DNA of 64,000 nt from Parabacteroides sp. TM07-1AC (GTDB lineage Bacteria > Bacteroidota > Bacteroidia > Bacteroidales > Tannerellaceae). This document shows, in pieces, positions 28,589 to 38,936 of this stretch (positions are counted from its first letter, which is position 1; the number at the start of each line of letters is the position of its first letter). The stretch is from the NCBI RefSeq assembly GCF_003480915.1, contig NZ_QUKD01000007.1:248001-312000 (forward strand). The letters run 5' to 3'. The notes beneath the pieces were generated by a model. It searched no databases. It saw nothing but the letters and a program-made list of their open reading frames with translations, and had not been told where the DNA came from. Made by a program: the position numbers and the translations under genes.

Positions 28589-30907
28589 TCATTTTCCCCA
28601 ATCCGAAGGATTTGCCCCCATCTGCAATACCAACGTTCCGCCCTTCATCAGGTCGGCATGCGTCAGATAACATTTATTGTAAGGATTTCCATTTAAAGTA
28701 GCCTGCTGGACATATATATTTTCAGGGCTATTATTGCGAGCTTCAATCACAAATGTTTTTCCCTCAGCATAGTCCGGATCCAAATTGAAAACGATCTTCT
28801 CAAATACCGGACTGGTTATTTCATAACGCTGGTCACCGGGACATACCGGATGTAATCCACTAGCTGCCAATACATACCAGGCAGACATCTGCCCGACATC
28901 TTCATTTCCGACTAGACCCAAGACTGAATTTTTATAAGCATTCCGACAGATATCCCGCGTCCATTTTTGAGTAAGTTCGGGAGCACCCAGACGGTTAAAC
29001 AGGAACGGAACATGATGAACCGGTTCATTAGCATGGTTATAATATTGATTCCAGAGATAACCTTCGGGAGTCTGTTCAAACATATCCGTCAGATCGGCCA
29101 GCACTTTTTCACGCCCACCCATCATTTGAACCATACCTTCCACATCGTGTGGAATGAACCAACCCTGCTGGTATGCATTACTCTCCGTACAACCATATCC
29201 TTCCGCCAGTCTTCCCGCTTCGGGTAAAGGTTGAAATTCACCTTTTTCATTACGTGGCCTGAACCAACCATAATCGGTATCATAAATTGTTGAATAGGTC
29301 ATAGCCCGGCGGTCAAAATATTCCTTATCGGTATCCTTGCCCAACCATTCAGCCAGACGGGCCATACACCAATCATTGTATGCATATTCCAATGTATGAG
29401 AGATAGACCCCGGCGTATATCCTTCTTTATTATTACCAAACAACCGGGAAGTATTTAAAGCATAACGGTATGCCTTATCTATATCATAAGAACGGATTCC
29501 TTTTGAATAAGCGTCACACAAAACAGACAGAGCCGGATTACCCAACATACAACCGGAATAGGCATTCAACAATTCCCATCGCTCCAGATATTCGTTTCCA
29601 CTCTGATCGGCAATCTCCACCAACGAGTTGAGCAGGTCATTGATCAGGGTTGGATTAATAATAGTTTGCAAAGGCATCTGGCTACGGAAAACATCCCATC
29701 CGCTAAAAATAGTTCGTTTAGTGAACTGATCCGTCATATGCGCCTTCTTGTCCGCTCCCATATATTCCCCGTTCACATCACTACAAATCCTCGGGTCGAT
29801 CATAGTATGGTAAAGAGCAGTATAAAAGATATGTTTTTCATCCTCCGTACCTCCGGTCACAGTTATTTTGGACAGGGCATCGTCCCATAACCGGCGACAG
29901 TCAGCCAGTGTTGCGTCAAACTCCCAGGCATTCATTTCCGAATGCAGATTCTCTTCTGCATTCTTCATACTGGTAAAAGAGATCCCACTTTTCATGAGGA
30001 TCTGTTCTCCTGCATCGGTATCGAATTCCGCATAAAAGCCCAAATGCTTTCCGGTCAACGACTTCACATCAGGGATAATGCGGGCATTCCGAACAACTTC
30101 ATGATAACGTTCGCTCTCGATATCTTCCCGTTTTCGTGTCCACCCGTCCGGTATGTCGGCCGACCATACGCCATGCGATCGGAAAGGACGGGAAAATTCA
30201 GCATAGAAATAGACTGTGTAATCAGATTTTCCTGCACCATTTCCCCAGCCGCCACCTTCGGGAGGACATTTCATTTCACCTCTGATCGTATGGTCATTGA
30301 TCACTTCGATCGCCTGCCAGGTAGAAGTTCCTCCTACCCTGCGTGCCAAGTCTATTTGTATACGAGCCTCTTTACTCTCCGGGAATGTAAAACGCAACAT
30401 ACCGCTATGAGGAAGGGCCGTCGCTTCCGCTTTTATCTGATAATCGGTAAGCATCACGGAATAATAACCTGCAGAAGCCTTCTCCGATGCTTTATCATAC
30501 CGGGAACGATAACCATTATCCGGATCTTCCAACGTTCCCGAAAAAGTATGCAACTTACCGACTGTCGGCATTACCAACAAATTCCCCAGATCGCCATACC
30601 AGCCGATCCCACTCATTTGTGTAAAAGCAAAACCTTCAATAGAAGTATGTTCATCACTATAACCCGGTCCATTATCACCACCTGTTATCGTATTAGGACT
30701 CACCTGCACCATTCCAAACGGAGCAGTCGCCCCCGGAAACGTTTTACCCAAACCATGATAGGAACCGCCAGCATCCATGCTGGTCGATGCTCCGATAAAA
30801 GGATTTACATAAGAAGAAAGAGAAGCCTCCTCCGGCTGGTCTTTCACTGATCCACAGGAAAAGAGCGCACCGAGAACCAAAAAACACAAACTAAAGACTT
30901 TTTTCAT
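28589..30907 (-). CDS. GH92 alpha-mannosidase, lipoprotein
   Basis: 772 aa from ATG 30907 (an in-frame ATG two codons upstream is less likely). Signal peptide with lipobox LFSC (Cys about 18). GH92 features: YVNPFIGASTSMDAGGSYHG near the start, PFGMVQVSPNT, WDVFRSQMPL and near the C-terminus GNEDVGQMSAWYVL with the catalytic Asp and Glu region, ending with the family's beta-sandwich. GH92 enzymes are calcium-dependent exo-mannosidases; Bacteroidetes use them on host or yeast N-glycans. There is no SusC/D pair next to it. Confidence 0.95.
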   Translation of the reverse strand: MKKVFSLCFLVLGALFSCGSVKDQPEEASLSSYVNPFIGASTSMDAGGSYHGLGKTFPGATAPFGMVQVSPNTITGGDNGPGYSDEHTSIEGFAFTQMSGIGWYGDLGNLLVMPTVGKLHTFSGTLEDPDNGYRSRYDKASEKASAGYYSVMLTDYQIKAEATALPHSGMLRFTFPESKEARIQIDLARRVGGTSTWQAIEVINDHTIRGEMKCPPEGGGWGNGAGKSDYTVYFYAEFSRPFRSHGVWSADIPDGWTRKREDIESERYHEVVRNARIIPDVKSLTGKHLGFYAEFDTDAGEQILMKSGISFTSMKNAEENLHSEMNAWEFDATLADCRRLWDDALSKITVTGGTEDEKHIFYTALYHTMIDPRICSDVNGEYMGADKKAHMTDQFTKRTIFSGWDVFRSQMPLQTIINPTLINDLLNSLVEIADQSGNEYLERWELLNAYSGCMLGNPALSVLCDAYSKGIRSYDIDKAYRYALNTSRLFGNNKEGYTPGSISHTLEYAYNDWCMARLAEWLGKDTDKEYFDRRAMTYSTIYDTDYGWFRPRNEKGEFQPLPEAGRLAEGYGCTESNAYQQGWFIPHDVEGMVQMMGGREKVLADLTDMFEQTPEGYLWNQYYNHANEPVHHVPFLFNRLGAPELTQKWTRDICRNAYKNSVLGLVGNEDVGQMSAWYVLAASGLHPVCPGDQRYEITSPVFEKIVFNLDPDYAEGKTFVIEARNNSPENIYVQQATLNGNPYNKCYLTHADLMKGGTLVLQMGANPSDWGK

Positions 30908-30937
30908 ACACATTCATTGATTAATTAAGAACGGAAA

Positions 30938-30945
30938 CAAAGATA
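30938..30945 (-). promoter_or_regulatory. -7 element of the GH92 gene
   Basis: TATCTTTG on the minus strand, about 31 nt upstream of the ATG, matches TAnnTTTG. Confidence 0.6.
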
Positions 30946-30954
30946 ACATTTCAT

Positions 30955-30983
30955 AAAAAAAGCCACCCCATAATGAGGTAGCT
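30955..30983 (-). terminator. Terminator after waaA
   Basis: On the minus strand AGCTACCTC and GGGGTGGCT form a 9-bp stem (with G-U pairs) around ATTAT, followed by seven T residues. It closes the gltX-waaA unit ahead of the GH92 promoter. Confidence 0.9.
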
Positions 30984-31022
30984 TTTCTCTATGAATTATT
31001 TATCTGTTAAATTATTCTTTTA

Positions 31023-32264
31023 TTATCCCAAAGGAATCTCCTTTAATATTTTATCAGTCGATCCCGCATTACCGCTAACAAAACGTCCCGCACTATCTCC
31101 CGCAGCTTCCAACACTTCATGATAGGTAAGCAGTTCATCCATCTTATCGCAGAAAGCCTGTTTATCCGATACGGAAAAACCGCCACCGACTTTGATCAGA
31201 TCACGGGCTTCCTTAAATTTCTGGTATCTGGGACCGAACAGAACCGGAATGCCATAAACAGCCGCCTCCAACGTATTATGTATACCGGCACCGAAACCAC
31301 CACCGATATAAGCGATCGTGCCATAACGATAGATCGAAGACAATAGTCCGAAACTGTCGATAATCAGGCAATCTTTACCTTCCAGCAAAGACGGATCCTG
31401 TTTCACATCCGATAGACGGACGGAAGGACGCTTCAACAGCGATTCGATATACATCAGATGTTCGCGGTGTATCTCATGTGGAGCAATGATCAGCTTCATC
31501 TCCGGATGTTCATTGAAATAAGGGATCAGAATTTCCTCATCCTGCGGCCAGGAACTTCCGGCGATAAGAGTAAGGTGTTTTTCTTCCCCTCCTTCACAAA
31601 CAAAACGTTCTACATTCGGTAATTCGCGTGCCTGATTACGGACATCCAGCACCCGGTCGAAACGGGTATCACCGGTAACCGTCACATTCTTTATTCCGAA
31701 CTCATTCAGCAATGCAGCCGACCGATCGTCCTGTACAAACAAATGCGTGAAACAATAAAGCATCTTCCGGTACGGATAGCCGAACCATTGAAAAAAGAGC
31801 TGGTCGCGACGGAAGATGGCAGAAATAATATAAACAGGAACATCCCTGCGCTTCAACTCATGCAGGTAATTTCCCCAAAACTCATATTTGATAAATATGG
31901 CAATAGCCGGGTTTGCCAGATTCAAGAACTTTTTAACCCGGTAAGGCGTATCGAAGGGCAGATAACAAATGACATCCGCCCCATTATAATTTTTACGAAC
32001 CTCATATCCCGAAGGGGAAAAGAAAGTAAGCAGTATTTTATACTCCGGATGTTCCGCCTTGATCTTCTCCATCATCGGACGGCCCTGTTCGAACTCGCCC
32101 AGGGAGGAAGCATGAAACCAGATATACTTTGCATTCCGGTCGATCTTCTCACGAAGAATAGAATTGGTCCTCCACTGACCCAGACGCATGATCCGGGCCT
32201 TCTTATGGAATGGAGATATCAGCGCAATAATAAATGCGTAAAAGTGGATTGCCAGACTATACAT
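31023..32264 (-). CDS. waaA: 3-deoxy-D-manno-octulosonic acid (Kdo) transferase
   Basis: 413 aa GT30 enzyme that transfers Kdo from CMP-Kdo to lipid A precursor on the cytoplasmic face of the inner membrane. N-terminal membrane anchor (about 1-20), catalytic Glu57 in HASSLGEFEQGRP, and the C-terminal CMP-Kdo-binding half with GGGFGAGIHNTLEAAVYGIP. Length normal. It starts 3 nt after gltX, an apparent two-gene operon ended by a strong terminator. Confidence 0.95.
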   Translation of the reverse strand: MYSLAIHFYAFIIALISPFHKKARIMRLGQWRTNSILREKIDRNAKYIWFHASSLGEFEQGRPMMEKIKAEHPEYKILLTFFSPSGYEVRKNYNGADVICYLPFDTPYRVKKFLNLANPAIAIFIKYEFWGNYLHELKRRDVPVYIISAIFRRDQLFFQWFGYPYRKMLYCFTHLFVQDDRSAALLNEFGIKNVTVTGDTRFDRVLDVRNQARELPNVERFVCEGGEEKHLTLIAGSSWPQDEEILIPYFNEHPEMKLIIAPHEIHREHLMYIESLLKRPSVRLSDVKQDPSLLEGKDCLIIDSFGLLSSIYRYGTIAYIGGGFGAGIHNTLEAAVYGIPVLFGPRYQKFKEARDLIKVGGGFSVSDKQAFCDKMDELLTYHEVLEAAGDSAGRFVSGNAGSTDKILKEIPLG

Positions 32265-32267
32265 AAC

Positions 32268-33785
32268 TTATTTAAGCACTTCAATCGCTCTTTCGATGCG
32301 GCGAATAGATTCTTCTTTTCCTAAAGCTTCTGTAATATCAAATATATGAGGACCTTTTCCTTCACCAACCAAAGCCAGACGGGTAGCATTCATGATATTT
32401 CCCAAATGGTATCCTTTGCTTTCGATCCAGGCTTTCACTTCTTCTTCCGTTCCTTCGATATCGAACGGCTCACGAACGCGCAGCACTTCGATCAATTCTG
32501 CCAACTGGGCAGCAGAATCGGCTTTCCAACGTTTCTTCGTTGTCTTCTCGTCATATTCGGTCGGGGCAACAAAGAAGAAAGCACATGCATCCCATAAATC
32601 CTTAATGAAGGAAACACGGTCTTTCATCATTCCTACCACTTTCTCCACATAAGCCGGTTCGGCTTTTACGCCGTGGCTTTCAAGGATAGGCATGAACAAG
32701 GCTGCCACTTCTTTATTGTCTTTTTTCTGGATATACTGATGGTTGAACCATTTCCCCTTTTCATAATCGAACTTGGCACCAGCCTTGCTGCAACGGGTCA
32801 GATCAAAATATTTGATCAGCTCCTCCATGCTCATGATCTCCTGGTCGTTACCCGGATTCCATCCCAACAGGGCAAGGAAGTTCACGACTGCTTCCGGCAG
32901 GTAACCGCTTTCACGATATCCCGAAGAGACATCACCGGTTTTAGGATCATGCCATTCCAACGGGAAGACAGGGAATCCCAGACGATCACCGTCACGTTTG
33001 CTCAGTTTACCATTTCCTTCCGGTTTCAACAACAGGGCCAGGTGGGCAAACTGCGGCATTGTATCCGCCCAACCCAAATAACGGTATAACAATACATGAA
33101 GAGGGGCACTCGGCAACCATTCTTCACCACGGATCACATGGGTCACTTCCATCAGATGGTCATCCACGATATTTGCCAGGTGGTAAGTAGGCAATTGGTC
33201 TGCCGATTTATATAATACTTTATCATCCAAGATAGAAGAGTTGATCACCACTTCGCCACGGATAATATCGTTTACATGAATATCTTCGTTCGGTTCGATC
33301 TTGACACGGACAACATACTGATGACCCGCATCGATCAAAGCCTTTGTTTCCTCAGCAGAAAGAGTCAATGAATTGCGCATCTGAAGACGGGTAGATGCGT
33401 CATACTGGAAATTAGCTATTTCCTGACGTTTGGCATCCAGTTCCTGCGGTGTATCGAAAGCGATATAAGCCAGACCGTCGTTCAACAACTGATCGACATA
33501 TTGTTTGTAAATAGCTTTCCGCTCACTCTGACGATAAGGGCCCTGTTCGCCTCCAAAGTTCACACCTTCGTCGAACTTGATACCCAACCAGGTAAGCGCT
33601 TCAATGATATACCCCTCAGCTCCCGAAACAAACCGTTGAGAATCGGTATCTTCAATACGTAAAATCAAATCTCCGCCATTTTGTTTGGCAAACAAATAAT
33701 TGTATAATGCAGTACGAACACCTCCGATATGCAGCGCCCCTGTCGGGCTGGGTGCAAAGCGGACTCTAACTTTCCTTTGAGTCAT
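32268..33785 (-). CDS. gltX: Glutamate--tRNA ligase
   Basis: 505 aa class I synthetase. HIGH motif HIGG in [17 protein letters not shown] (His19) and the KMSKS-type motif [11 protein letters not shown] (about residue 258), plus [13 protein letters not shown]. The C-terminal anticodon-binding helical domain is complete. A TACTTTTG -7 element lies at 33819-33812, 27 nt upstream of the ATG. Confidence 0.97.
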   Translation of the reverse strand: MTQRKVRVRFAPSPTGALHIGGVRTALYNYLFAKQNGGDLILRIEDTDSQRFVSGAEGYIIEALTWLGIKFDEGVNFGGEQGPYRQSERKAIYKQYVDQLLNDGLAYIAFDTPQELDAKRQEIANFQYDASTRLQMRNSLTLSAEETKALIDAGHQYVVRVKIEPNEDIHVNDIIRGEVVINSSILDDKVLYKSADQLPTYHLANIVDDHLMEVTHVIRGEEWLPSAPLHVLLYRYLGWADTMPQFAHLALLLKPEGNGKLSKRDGDRLGFPVFPLEWHDPKTGDVSSGYRESGYLPEAVVNFLALLGWNPGNDQEIMSMEELIKYFDLTRCSKAGAKFDYEKGKWFNHQYIQKKDNKEVAALFMPILESHGVKAEPAYVEKVVGMMKDRVSFIKDLWDACAFFFVAPTEYDEKTTKKRWKADSAAQLAELIEVLRVREPFDIEGTEEEVKAWIESKGYHLGNIMNATRLALVGEGKGPHIFDITEALGKEESIRRIERAIEVLK

Positions 33786-33811
33786 AATTCTTTCATTCTA
33801 TAATAATGCGG

Positions 33812-33819
33812 CAAAAGTA
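33812..33819 (-). promoter_or_regulatory. -7 element of gltX-waaA
   Basis: TACTTTTG on the minus strand matches TAnnTTTG; the inferred start lies near 33805. Confidence 0.6.
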
Positions 33820-33879
33820 GCCCTTTTTTTTCTCTTAATAAACTTTTTTATGTACATTTCGCCCTCAAATAAGAAACTT

Positions 33880-35910
33880 ATGAAACTAAAAAACTATAGC
33901 ATACATCCCGCCGTATATTTCATAGTAGCATCGCTGTTGATTGCTTACTTTTTTCCACGTGAAGGAAAATTCCGTTATCAGTTCTATGAAGGCAAACCCT
34001 GGAGATACGGATTACTCACCGCTCCAAGCGATTTCCCCATCTATAAAACCGATGCTGAAGTCGAAGCTGAAAAAGACAGTGTACTAAAAAACTTCGAACC
34101 TTATTTCCGTATGGATGCAACGGTGGAGAATACGGAAGTGGACAAATTGCGGACAGCCTATAACAAAGAGCTGAACAAGAAAGCGACTCCGGCTTATATG
34201 CAATATATCGAAAACAGCCTCGTCAGTTTATATAAAAACGGAATCATAGCTCCCCAGGAACTGGAGAATCTGAAAAAAGACAATTATGCACGTGTCAACC
34301 TCCTGGAAAATAATGTCGCACATTCACGGTATGCCAGCGACTTCTTCACGGTGAAAACAGCTTATGAGTTCATCATCAATAACTGTCCGTCGCGCCTGGA
34401 CAAATCGATCTTACAGTCTTGTGACATCAATAACTACCTGAAAGAAAACATAGCGTATGACGAGGCTATGTCGGAAAAGGTCAAAGACGATATGCTCCGG
34501 AGCGTAGCATTGGCCAATGGCATGGTGCAGGCGGGAGAACGTATTGTAGACAGGGGAGAAATTATAGACAATCACACTTACAACGTATTGCGTTCCCTGA
34601 AGATCGTACACGAAACGAAGTCGGGAGGCGCCCAGCGACAGAGCATTATCCTCGGCGGGCAATTCGTACTGGTATTCGGTATTATCTTCTGTTTCTGGTT
34701 ATACCTGTGGTCTTTCCGGCTAAAGATATTGCATAACCGACGGAACGCCCTGTTTCTCGTCCTGTGCATATTTGTCAGTTGCATATTGACGGAACTGTGT
34801 GTGACCTACGCCTTGTTCAATATTTACATTCTGCCTTATGCGATCGTGCCCATTGTTGTGCGGACCTTCTTCGATTCGCGGACAGCCCTGTTCACACATC
34901 TTGTCATCGTCCTGATCTGTTCGCTGATGGTTCCTTTCCCCCATGAATTCTTGTTGTTACAGATCATTGCGGGGATGGTGGTCACATTCAGTCTGAGGGA
35001 TTTGTCAGAACGTTCACAACTGATCCGTTGCGCATTCTTGATCTTTATGTCCTATACGCTATGTTACATCAGTCTCGCTCTCTATCAGGAAGCCGATTTC
35101 AACAAGATCAACTGGCTGATGATCTTATATTTCGGTATTAATTTCATCCTGTTGATGTTTACCTATATCCTGGTCTACATGCTGGAAAAGACATTCGGAT
35201 ATGTATCGAGCATTACGCTGGTAGAATTATCCAACATCAATACGCCTATCCTTAAAAAGTTATCGGAAACCTCTCCGGGGACGTTCCAGCATTCTTTGCA
35301 GGTTTCTATCCTGGCATCCGAAGCGGCTGCCAAGATCGGGGCAAACGCGCAACTGGTACGTACGGGAGCCATGTATCATGACATAGGAAAGATGGCAAAC
35401 CCGGCTTTCTTCACCGAAAACCAAAGTAGTGTGAATCCACATAGCCAACTGACTTTCGACCAGAGTGCCAAAGTGATCATCAACCATGTCACCGACGGAG
35501 TAAGAATTGCAGAAAAAGCGTTGTTGCCTAAAGCGGTTGTCGATTTCATCCGAACGCACCACGGACTGGGTAAAGCCAAATATTTCTATAACTCATTCAA
35601 AAACCAGTATCCGGATAAAGAGATCGACGAAAAGGTGTTTACCTATCCGGGACCTAACCCGTTCTCTAAGGAGACAGCCGTGTTGATGATGGCAGACTCA
35701 GTCGAAGCTGCCTCCCGCAGTCTGAAAGAACATACGGAAGAAAGCATCAAACAGCTGGTGGATAAAATTATCGACGGACAGATCGCAGACGGATTACTGA
35801 AAAGTGCTCCGCTGACTTTCCGGGATGTGGAAACGATTAAAAGTGTTTTTGTCGACAAGCTGAAAACGATGTTCCACACCCGTATCAGTTACCCAGATCT
35901 GAAGAAATAG
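33880..35910 (+). CDS. 7TM-HD phosphohydrolase (PgpH-like, probable c-di-AMP phosphodiesterase)
   Basis: 676 aa from ATG 33880; an ATG at 33850 is in frame but would lie at a likely promoter -7 site (TACATTTC). Domains: one N-terminal membrane helix, an extracytoplasmic 7TMR-HDED domain (about 40-260), about seven transmembrane helices (about 260-455), and a cytosolic HD domain with TFQHSLQVSILASEAA, GAMYHDIGKMANP and RTHHGLG (about 475-640). This order defines PgpH, which hydrolyses c-di-AMP to pApA in other bacteria; the substrate here is inferred from family. Its 3' end overlaps the opposing phosphatase gene by 26 bp. Confidence 0.9.
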   Translation: MKLKNYSIHPAVYFIVASLLIAYFFPREGKFRYQFYEGKPWRYGLLTAPSDFPIYKTDAEVEAEKDSVLKNFEPYFRMDATVENTEVDKLRTAYNKELNKKATPAYMQYIENSLVSLYKNGIIAPQELENLKKDNYARVNLLENNVAHSRYASDFFTVKTAYEFIINNCPSRLDKSILQSCDINNYLKENIAYDEAMSEKVKDDMLRSVALANGMVQAGERIVDRGEIIDNHTYNVLRSLKIVHETKSGGAQRQSIILGGQFVLVFGIIFCFWLYLWSFRLKILHNRRNALFLVLCIFVSCILTELCVTYALFNIYILPYAIVPIVVRTFFDSRTALFTHLVIVLICSLMVPFPHEFLLLQIIAGMVVTFSLRDLSERSQLIRCAFLIFMSYTLCYISLALYQEADFNKINWLMILYFGINFILLMFTYILVYMLEKTFGYVSSITLVELSNINTPILKKLSETSPGTFQHSLQVSILASEAAAKIGANAQLVRTGAMYHDIGKMANPAFFTENQSSVNPHSQLTFDQSAKVIINHVTDGVRIAEKALLPKAVVDFIRTHHGLGKAKYFYNSFKNQYPDKEIDEKVFTYPGPNPFSKETAVLMMADSVEAASRSLKEHTEESIKQLVDKIIDGQIADGLLKSAPLTFRDVETIKSVFVDKLKTMFHTRISYPDLKK

Positions 35911-36373
35911 TCTCCAGTAATCCCCCGCAGGCGTCTTCCAGTAAATCGAGAACCAACTCAAAGCCGGAAGCGCCTCCGTAGTAAGGGTCGGGCACATAAT
36001 CGTATAATTTATTACAGGAATATTCCGTCATCTGGTGTATTTTGGCAATAGATTCCAGGTCGGGAGCTTTTTGTTTCAGATCATCTACATTGCGGTCATC
36101 CATTCCGATGATCAAATCGAAATCGTAGAAATCGGAAGTACGGACAGGACGGGAGATAGAATCGAGCACATATCCTCGTCGGGCAGCGTGACTACGCATC
36201 CGCTGGTCGGCACGCTCTCCTTCATGATAACCCAGGATACCAGCCGAATCTATTTCGATAAAATCTTCAAGACCGGCATCCTTTACCAGCTTCTTCATCA
36301 CCGCCTCAGCCGAGGGAGAACGACAAATATTTCCGAGACATACAAATAACAATCTTATCTTTTCCTGCTTCAT
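35885..36373 (-). CDS. Low-molecular-weight protein-tyrosine phosphatase
   Basis: 162 aa. P-loop CLGNICRS (Cys12-Arg18) near the N-terminus and the general-acid DPYYGG loop (about residue 130). Family members dephosphorylate tyrosine kinases or exported targets; some act on capsule-associated BY-kinases, but no such gene is nearby. It is downstream of priA by 31 nt on the same strand and its last 26 bases overlap the end of the convergent 7TM-HD gene. Confidence 0.94.
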   Translation of the reverse strand: MKQEKIRLLFVCLGNICRSPSAEAVMKKLVKDAGLEDFIEIDSAGILGYHEGERADQRMRSHAARRGYVLDSISRPVRTSDFYDFDLIIGMDDRNVDDLKQKAPDLESIAKIHQMTEYSCNKLYDYVPDPYYGGASGFELVLDLLEDACGGLLETISSDLGN

Positions 36374-36404
36374 TATAATGGTTATTTAATTGTTTTTTTA
36401 ATGT

Positions 36405-38867
36405 TTACGCCGGGTCCACATCATAGTGCACTATCAACTGTTTAAAAGGAAGATAGCGCTGCATCTCCGAATGAATCGCGTCCAGGATTTCCCTGACAGG
36501 GGCTATCGCTGCAGCTATCTCAATCTTTAGAACGATCTTTTTGATATGCAATGTCTGTACACGGGTCACAGGCGGAGTGACAGGTCCCAATACCCTTTCC
36601 CCCAGACGAACACGTAATTTTTCCGCATATATTGCTGACATTTCCTGCAAGACCGTCTCATTACGGCTCCGGAGCACCAGGACAATCAACCGGTAATAAG
36701 GTGGATACCGAAACATACTCCGTTCGCTCAGTTGCAGACGGACCATTTCCTGATAAGCAAAATGCTGTACCATCCGTATCAAAGGGTGTTCCGGCTGGGA
36801 AGTCTGCAAGACAACCGTACCCCGCTTATCCCTTCTGCCTGCACGCCCACTCACCTGCACCATCAACTGGAAAGCACGTTCGTGAGCCCGGAAGTCCGGA
36901 TAGTTCATCAGGTTATCGGCATTCAGTATACCGACAACACTCACATTTCCAAAGTCCAACCCTTTCGACAACATCTGTGTTCCGATCAGTATCTGCGTCT
37001 TTCCTTTCTCGAAATCCGAAATAATACGTTCGTAAGCCGTACGGGTACGGGCGGTATCAAAATCCAGCCGCTCTACTTTGGCTGCCGGAAACAGGGAGGC
37101 AATCTCCTCTTCCACTTTCTCCGTACCGAATCCCATCATTTTCAACTCCGAACTCTGACATTCCGGACAATGGGGCGGCAACTGGATCGTATATCCGCAA
37201 TAATGGCAAACCAGTTGATTATGATATTTATGGTAAGTCAGACTGACATCGCAATTCACACAATGAGGCACCCATCCGCAACTCTTACACTCGATCATCG
37301 GAGCAAACCCACGTCGGTTCTGAAACAGGATAGCCTGTTCACCACGTGCGATAGCGGCATTCACCTTTTCAACCAACAAAGGAGAGAAAAGCGTATCCTT
37401 CATAATCTTTTTACGCTTCAGCTCCTTTATATCCGCCGTGATAATCTCCGGCATCAGACAGTCGCCGAAACGGGTAGTCAGTTCGACCAGTCCATATTTG
37501 CCGGTCGTTGCATTGAAATAGGAATCGATCGAAGGAGTAGCCGATCCCAGTAAAGTCTTTGCCCCATGCATTCCAGCCAATACGATCGCGGCATTACGGG
37601 CATGATAGCGCGGTGCCGGGTCTTGCTGTTTGTAGGTGTTTTCGTGTTCCTCATCTACGATAATTAGTCCCAGATCCTTAAACGGGAGAAAGAGAGAGGA
37701 ACGAACACCCAATACGACCATGGGCTCGCCCCCGTGAAGAAGTTTGTTCCAAACCTCCACACGTTCATTATCAGAAAATTTAGAATGATATACCAACAGT
37801 TTGTTTCCAAACAATTTAGCCAGCCGCTCCGTGATCTGGGTAGTGATGGCTATCTCCGGAAGCATATATAAAACCTGCCTGCCCATCTTCAGGACCTCGT
37901 CGATCAGTCGGACATAGATTTCCGTTTTTCCGCTCGAAGTAACGCCGTGAAGCAGACAAACCTCTTTAGATGTAAATACATCGTGTATTTCGCCGTACGC
38001 TTTTTCCTGTGCCGGACTGAGCGGACTGAGCGATTGCAACCGGCATACCGGCACCTGCAAGCGTCCGACTTCTTTTTCATAGCTTTCCAAAACACCCCGC
38101 TTCAGCAGCCCGTCCAATATGGCAGCAGAACAGCCACTGTGTTCCAGCAGCTCCTTTCTTGAAACTTCCTTACTCAACGACGGATTTAAGGCATGACTCA
38201 AATCCAAGAAACAGACCAGCAAAAGTTCCTGTTTCTTTGCCCGCTTAAAATCAGCAAAAACCTCTTGCAAACGTTCCTCGCTGGCATATTCCTGCGACAG
38301 CCGGATAAATGTCTGCATCTTCGGTACAAATCCGCGTTTCATCTCTTCGCTGACCTCGACAGCGCCACGCGCCATCAAGGAAGCCACAATCGGCACGACA
38401 TTACGCAAACCGGTTCTTTTCTCCAGTTCGGATACGGTCAGTTTGAGTACGCCTTTGAAGGCATCCAATACAGCCTGCTCGTTAGGACGCAAAGGACCGT
38501 CAGCCACAAAATCGGCATTATAAGTCACCGCTGTCTCACTTTCCAGCTTCAGTCCGGAAGGTAAAGCCGCCTTATAGACATCCCCTAATTTACACATATA
38601 GTAAGAGGCAATCCATCTCCAGAAACGGAGCTGCGGCCTGCGCAATACCGGACTGGCATCCAGCAAGGCATAGATATCTTTCGTTTCAAAGTCCGTATTC
38701 GGTTTACGCTCATGCACCTCCATTACAATAGCCGTGTAATAACGTTTCTTACCGAAATGAACAATGACGCGGCAACCGGGAGTTACGGCAGCCTCCAAAT
38801 CCGCAGGGATACTATAGGTATAACTATTTTCCAGCGGCAAGGGTAGTATGACATCTGCATATTTCAT
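36405..38867 (-). CDS. priA: Primosomal protein N' (replication restart helicase PriA)
   Basis: 820 aa. N-terminal DNA-binding region (about 1-190), superfamily 2 helicase core with Walker A GVTSSGKTEIY (about residue 310), DEEH, GSATPS and QMLSKGLDFGNV, and between the lobes an eight-cysteine zinc-binding insert (CKSCGWVPHCVNC, CHYCG, CPEC; about 525-575). It reloads the replisome at stalled forks. A TACTTTTG -7 element at 38884-38877 leaves a leader of only a few nucleotides. Confidence 0.97.
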   Translation of the reverse strand: MKYADVILPLPLENSYTYSIPADLEAAVTPGCRVIVHFGKKRYYTAIVMEVHERKPNTDFETKDIYALLDASPVLRRPQLRFWRWIASYYMCKLGDVYKAALPSGLKLESETAVTYNADFVADGPLRPNEQAVLDAFKGVLKLTVSELEKRTGLRNVVPIVASLMARGAVEVSEEMKRGFVPKMQTFIRLSQEYASEERLQEVFADFKRAKKQELLLVCFLDLSHALNPSLSKEVSRKELLEHSGCSAAILDGLLKRGVLESYEKEVGRLQVPVCRLQSLSPLSPAQEKAYGEIHDVFTSKEVCLLHGVTSSGKTEIYVRLIDEVLKMGRQVLYMLPEIAITTQITERLAKLFGNKLLVYHSKFSDNERVEVWNKLLHGGEPMVVLGVRSSLFLPFKDLGLIIVDEEHENTYKQQDPAPRYHARNAAIVLAGMHGAKTLLGSATPSIDSYFNATTGKYGLVELTTRFGDCLMPEIITADIKELKRKKIMKDTLFSPLLVEKVNAAIARGEQAILFQNRRGFAPMIECKSCGWVPHCVNCDVSLTYHKYHNQLVCHYCGYTIQLPPHCPECQSSELKMMGFGTEKVEEEIASLFPAAKVERLDFDTARTRTAYERIISDFEKGKTQILIGTQMLSKGLDFGNVSVVGILNADNLMNYPDFRAHERAFQLMVQVSGRAGRRDKRGTVVLQTSQPEHPLIRMVQHFAYQEMVRLQLSERSMFRYPPYYRLIVLVLRSRNETVLQEMSAIYAEKLRVRLGERVLGPVTPPVTRVQTLHIKKIVLKIEIAAAIAPVREILDAIHSEMQRYLPFKQLIVHYDVDPA

Positions 38868-38876
38868 TTACGAAGT

Positions 38877-38884
38877 CAAAAGTA
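38877..38884 (-). promoter_or_regulatory. -7 element of priA
   Basis: TACTTTTG on the minus strand ends 9 nt before the priA ATG, predicting a very short leader. Confidence 0.5.
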
Positions 38885-38886
38885 AC

Positions 38887-38915
38887 AAAAAAGGCCGGAC
38901 TGTTAAAGCCCGGCC
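38887..38915 (-). terminator. Terminator after the beta-barrel gene
   Basis: On the minus strand GGCCGGGC and GTCCGGCC form a GC-rich stem around a 7-nt loop, followed by TTTTTTG. Confidence 0.92.
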
Positions 38916-38936
38916 CTCCATATCTTCTTTCTGTTA

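Noticed and set aside
29942..30850. Long open frame (302 codons) on the plus strand
   Set aside because: It lies entirely antisense to the GH92 gene; its translation is rich in His, Arg and Cys, with no domain or promoter.
36732..37553. Open frame of 273 codons on the plus strand
   Set aside because: Antisense to priA, with biased composition and no recognisable motif.
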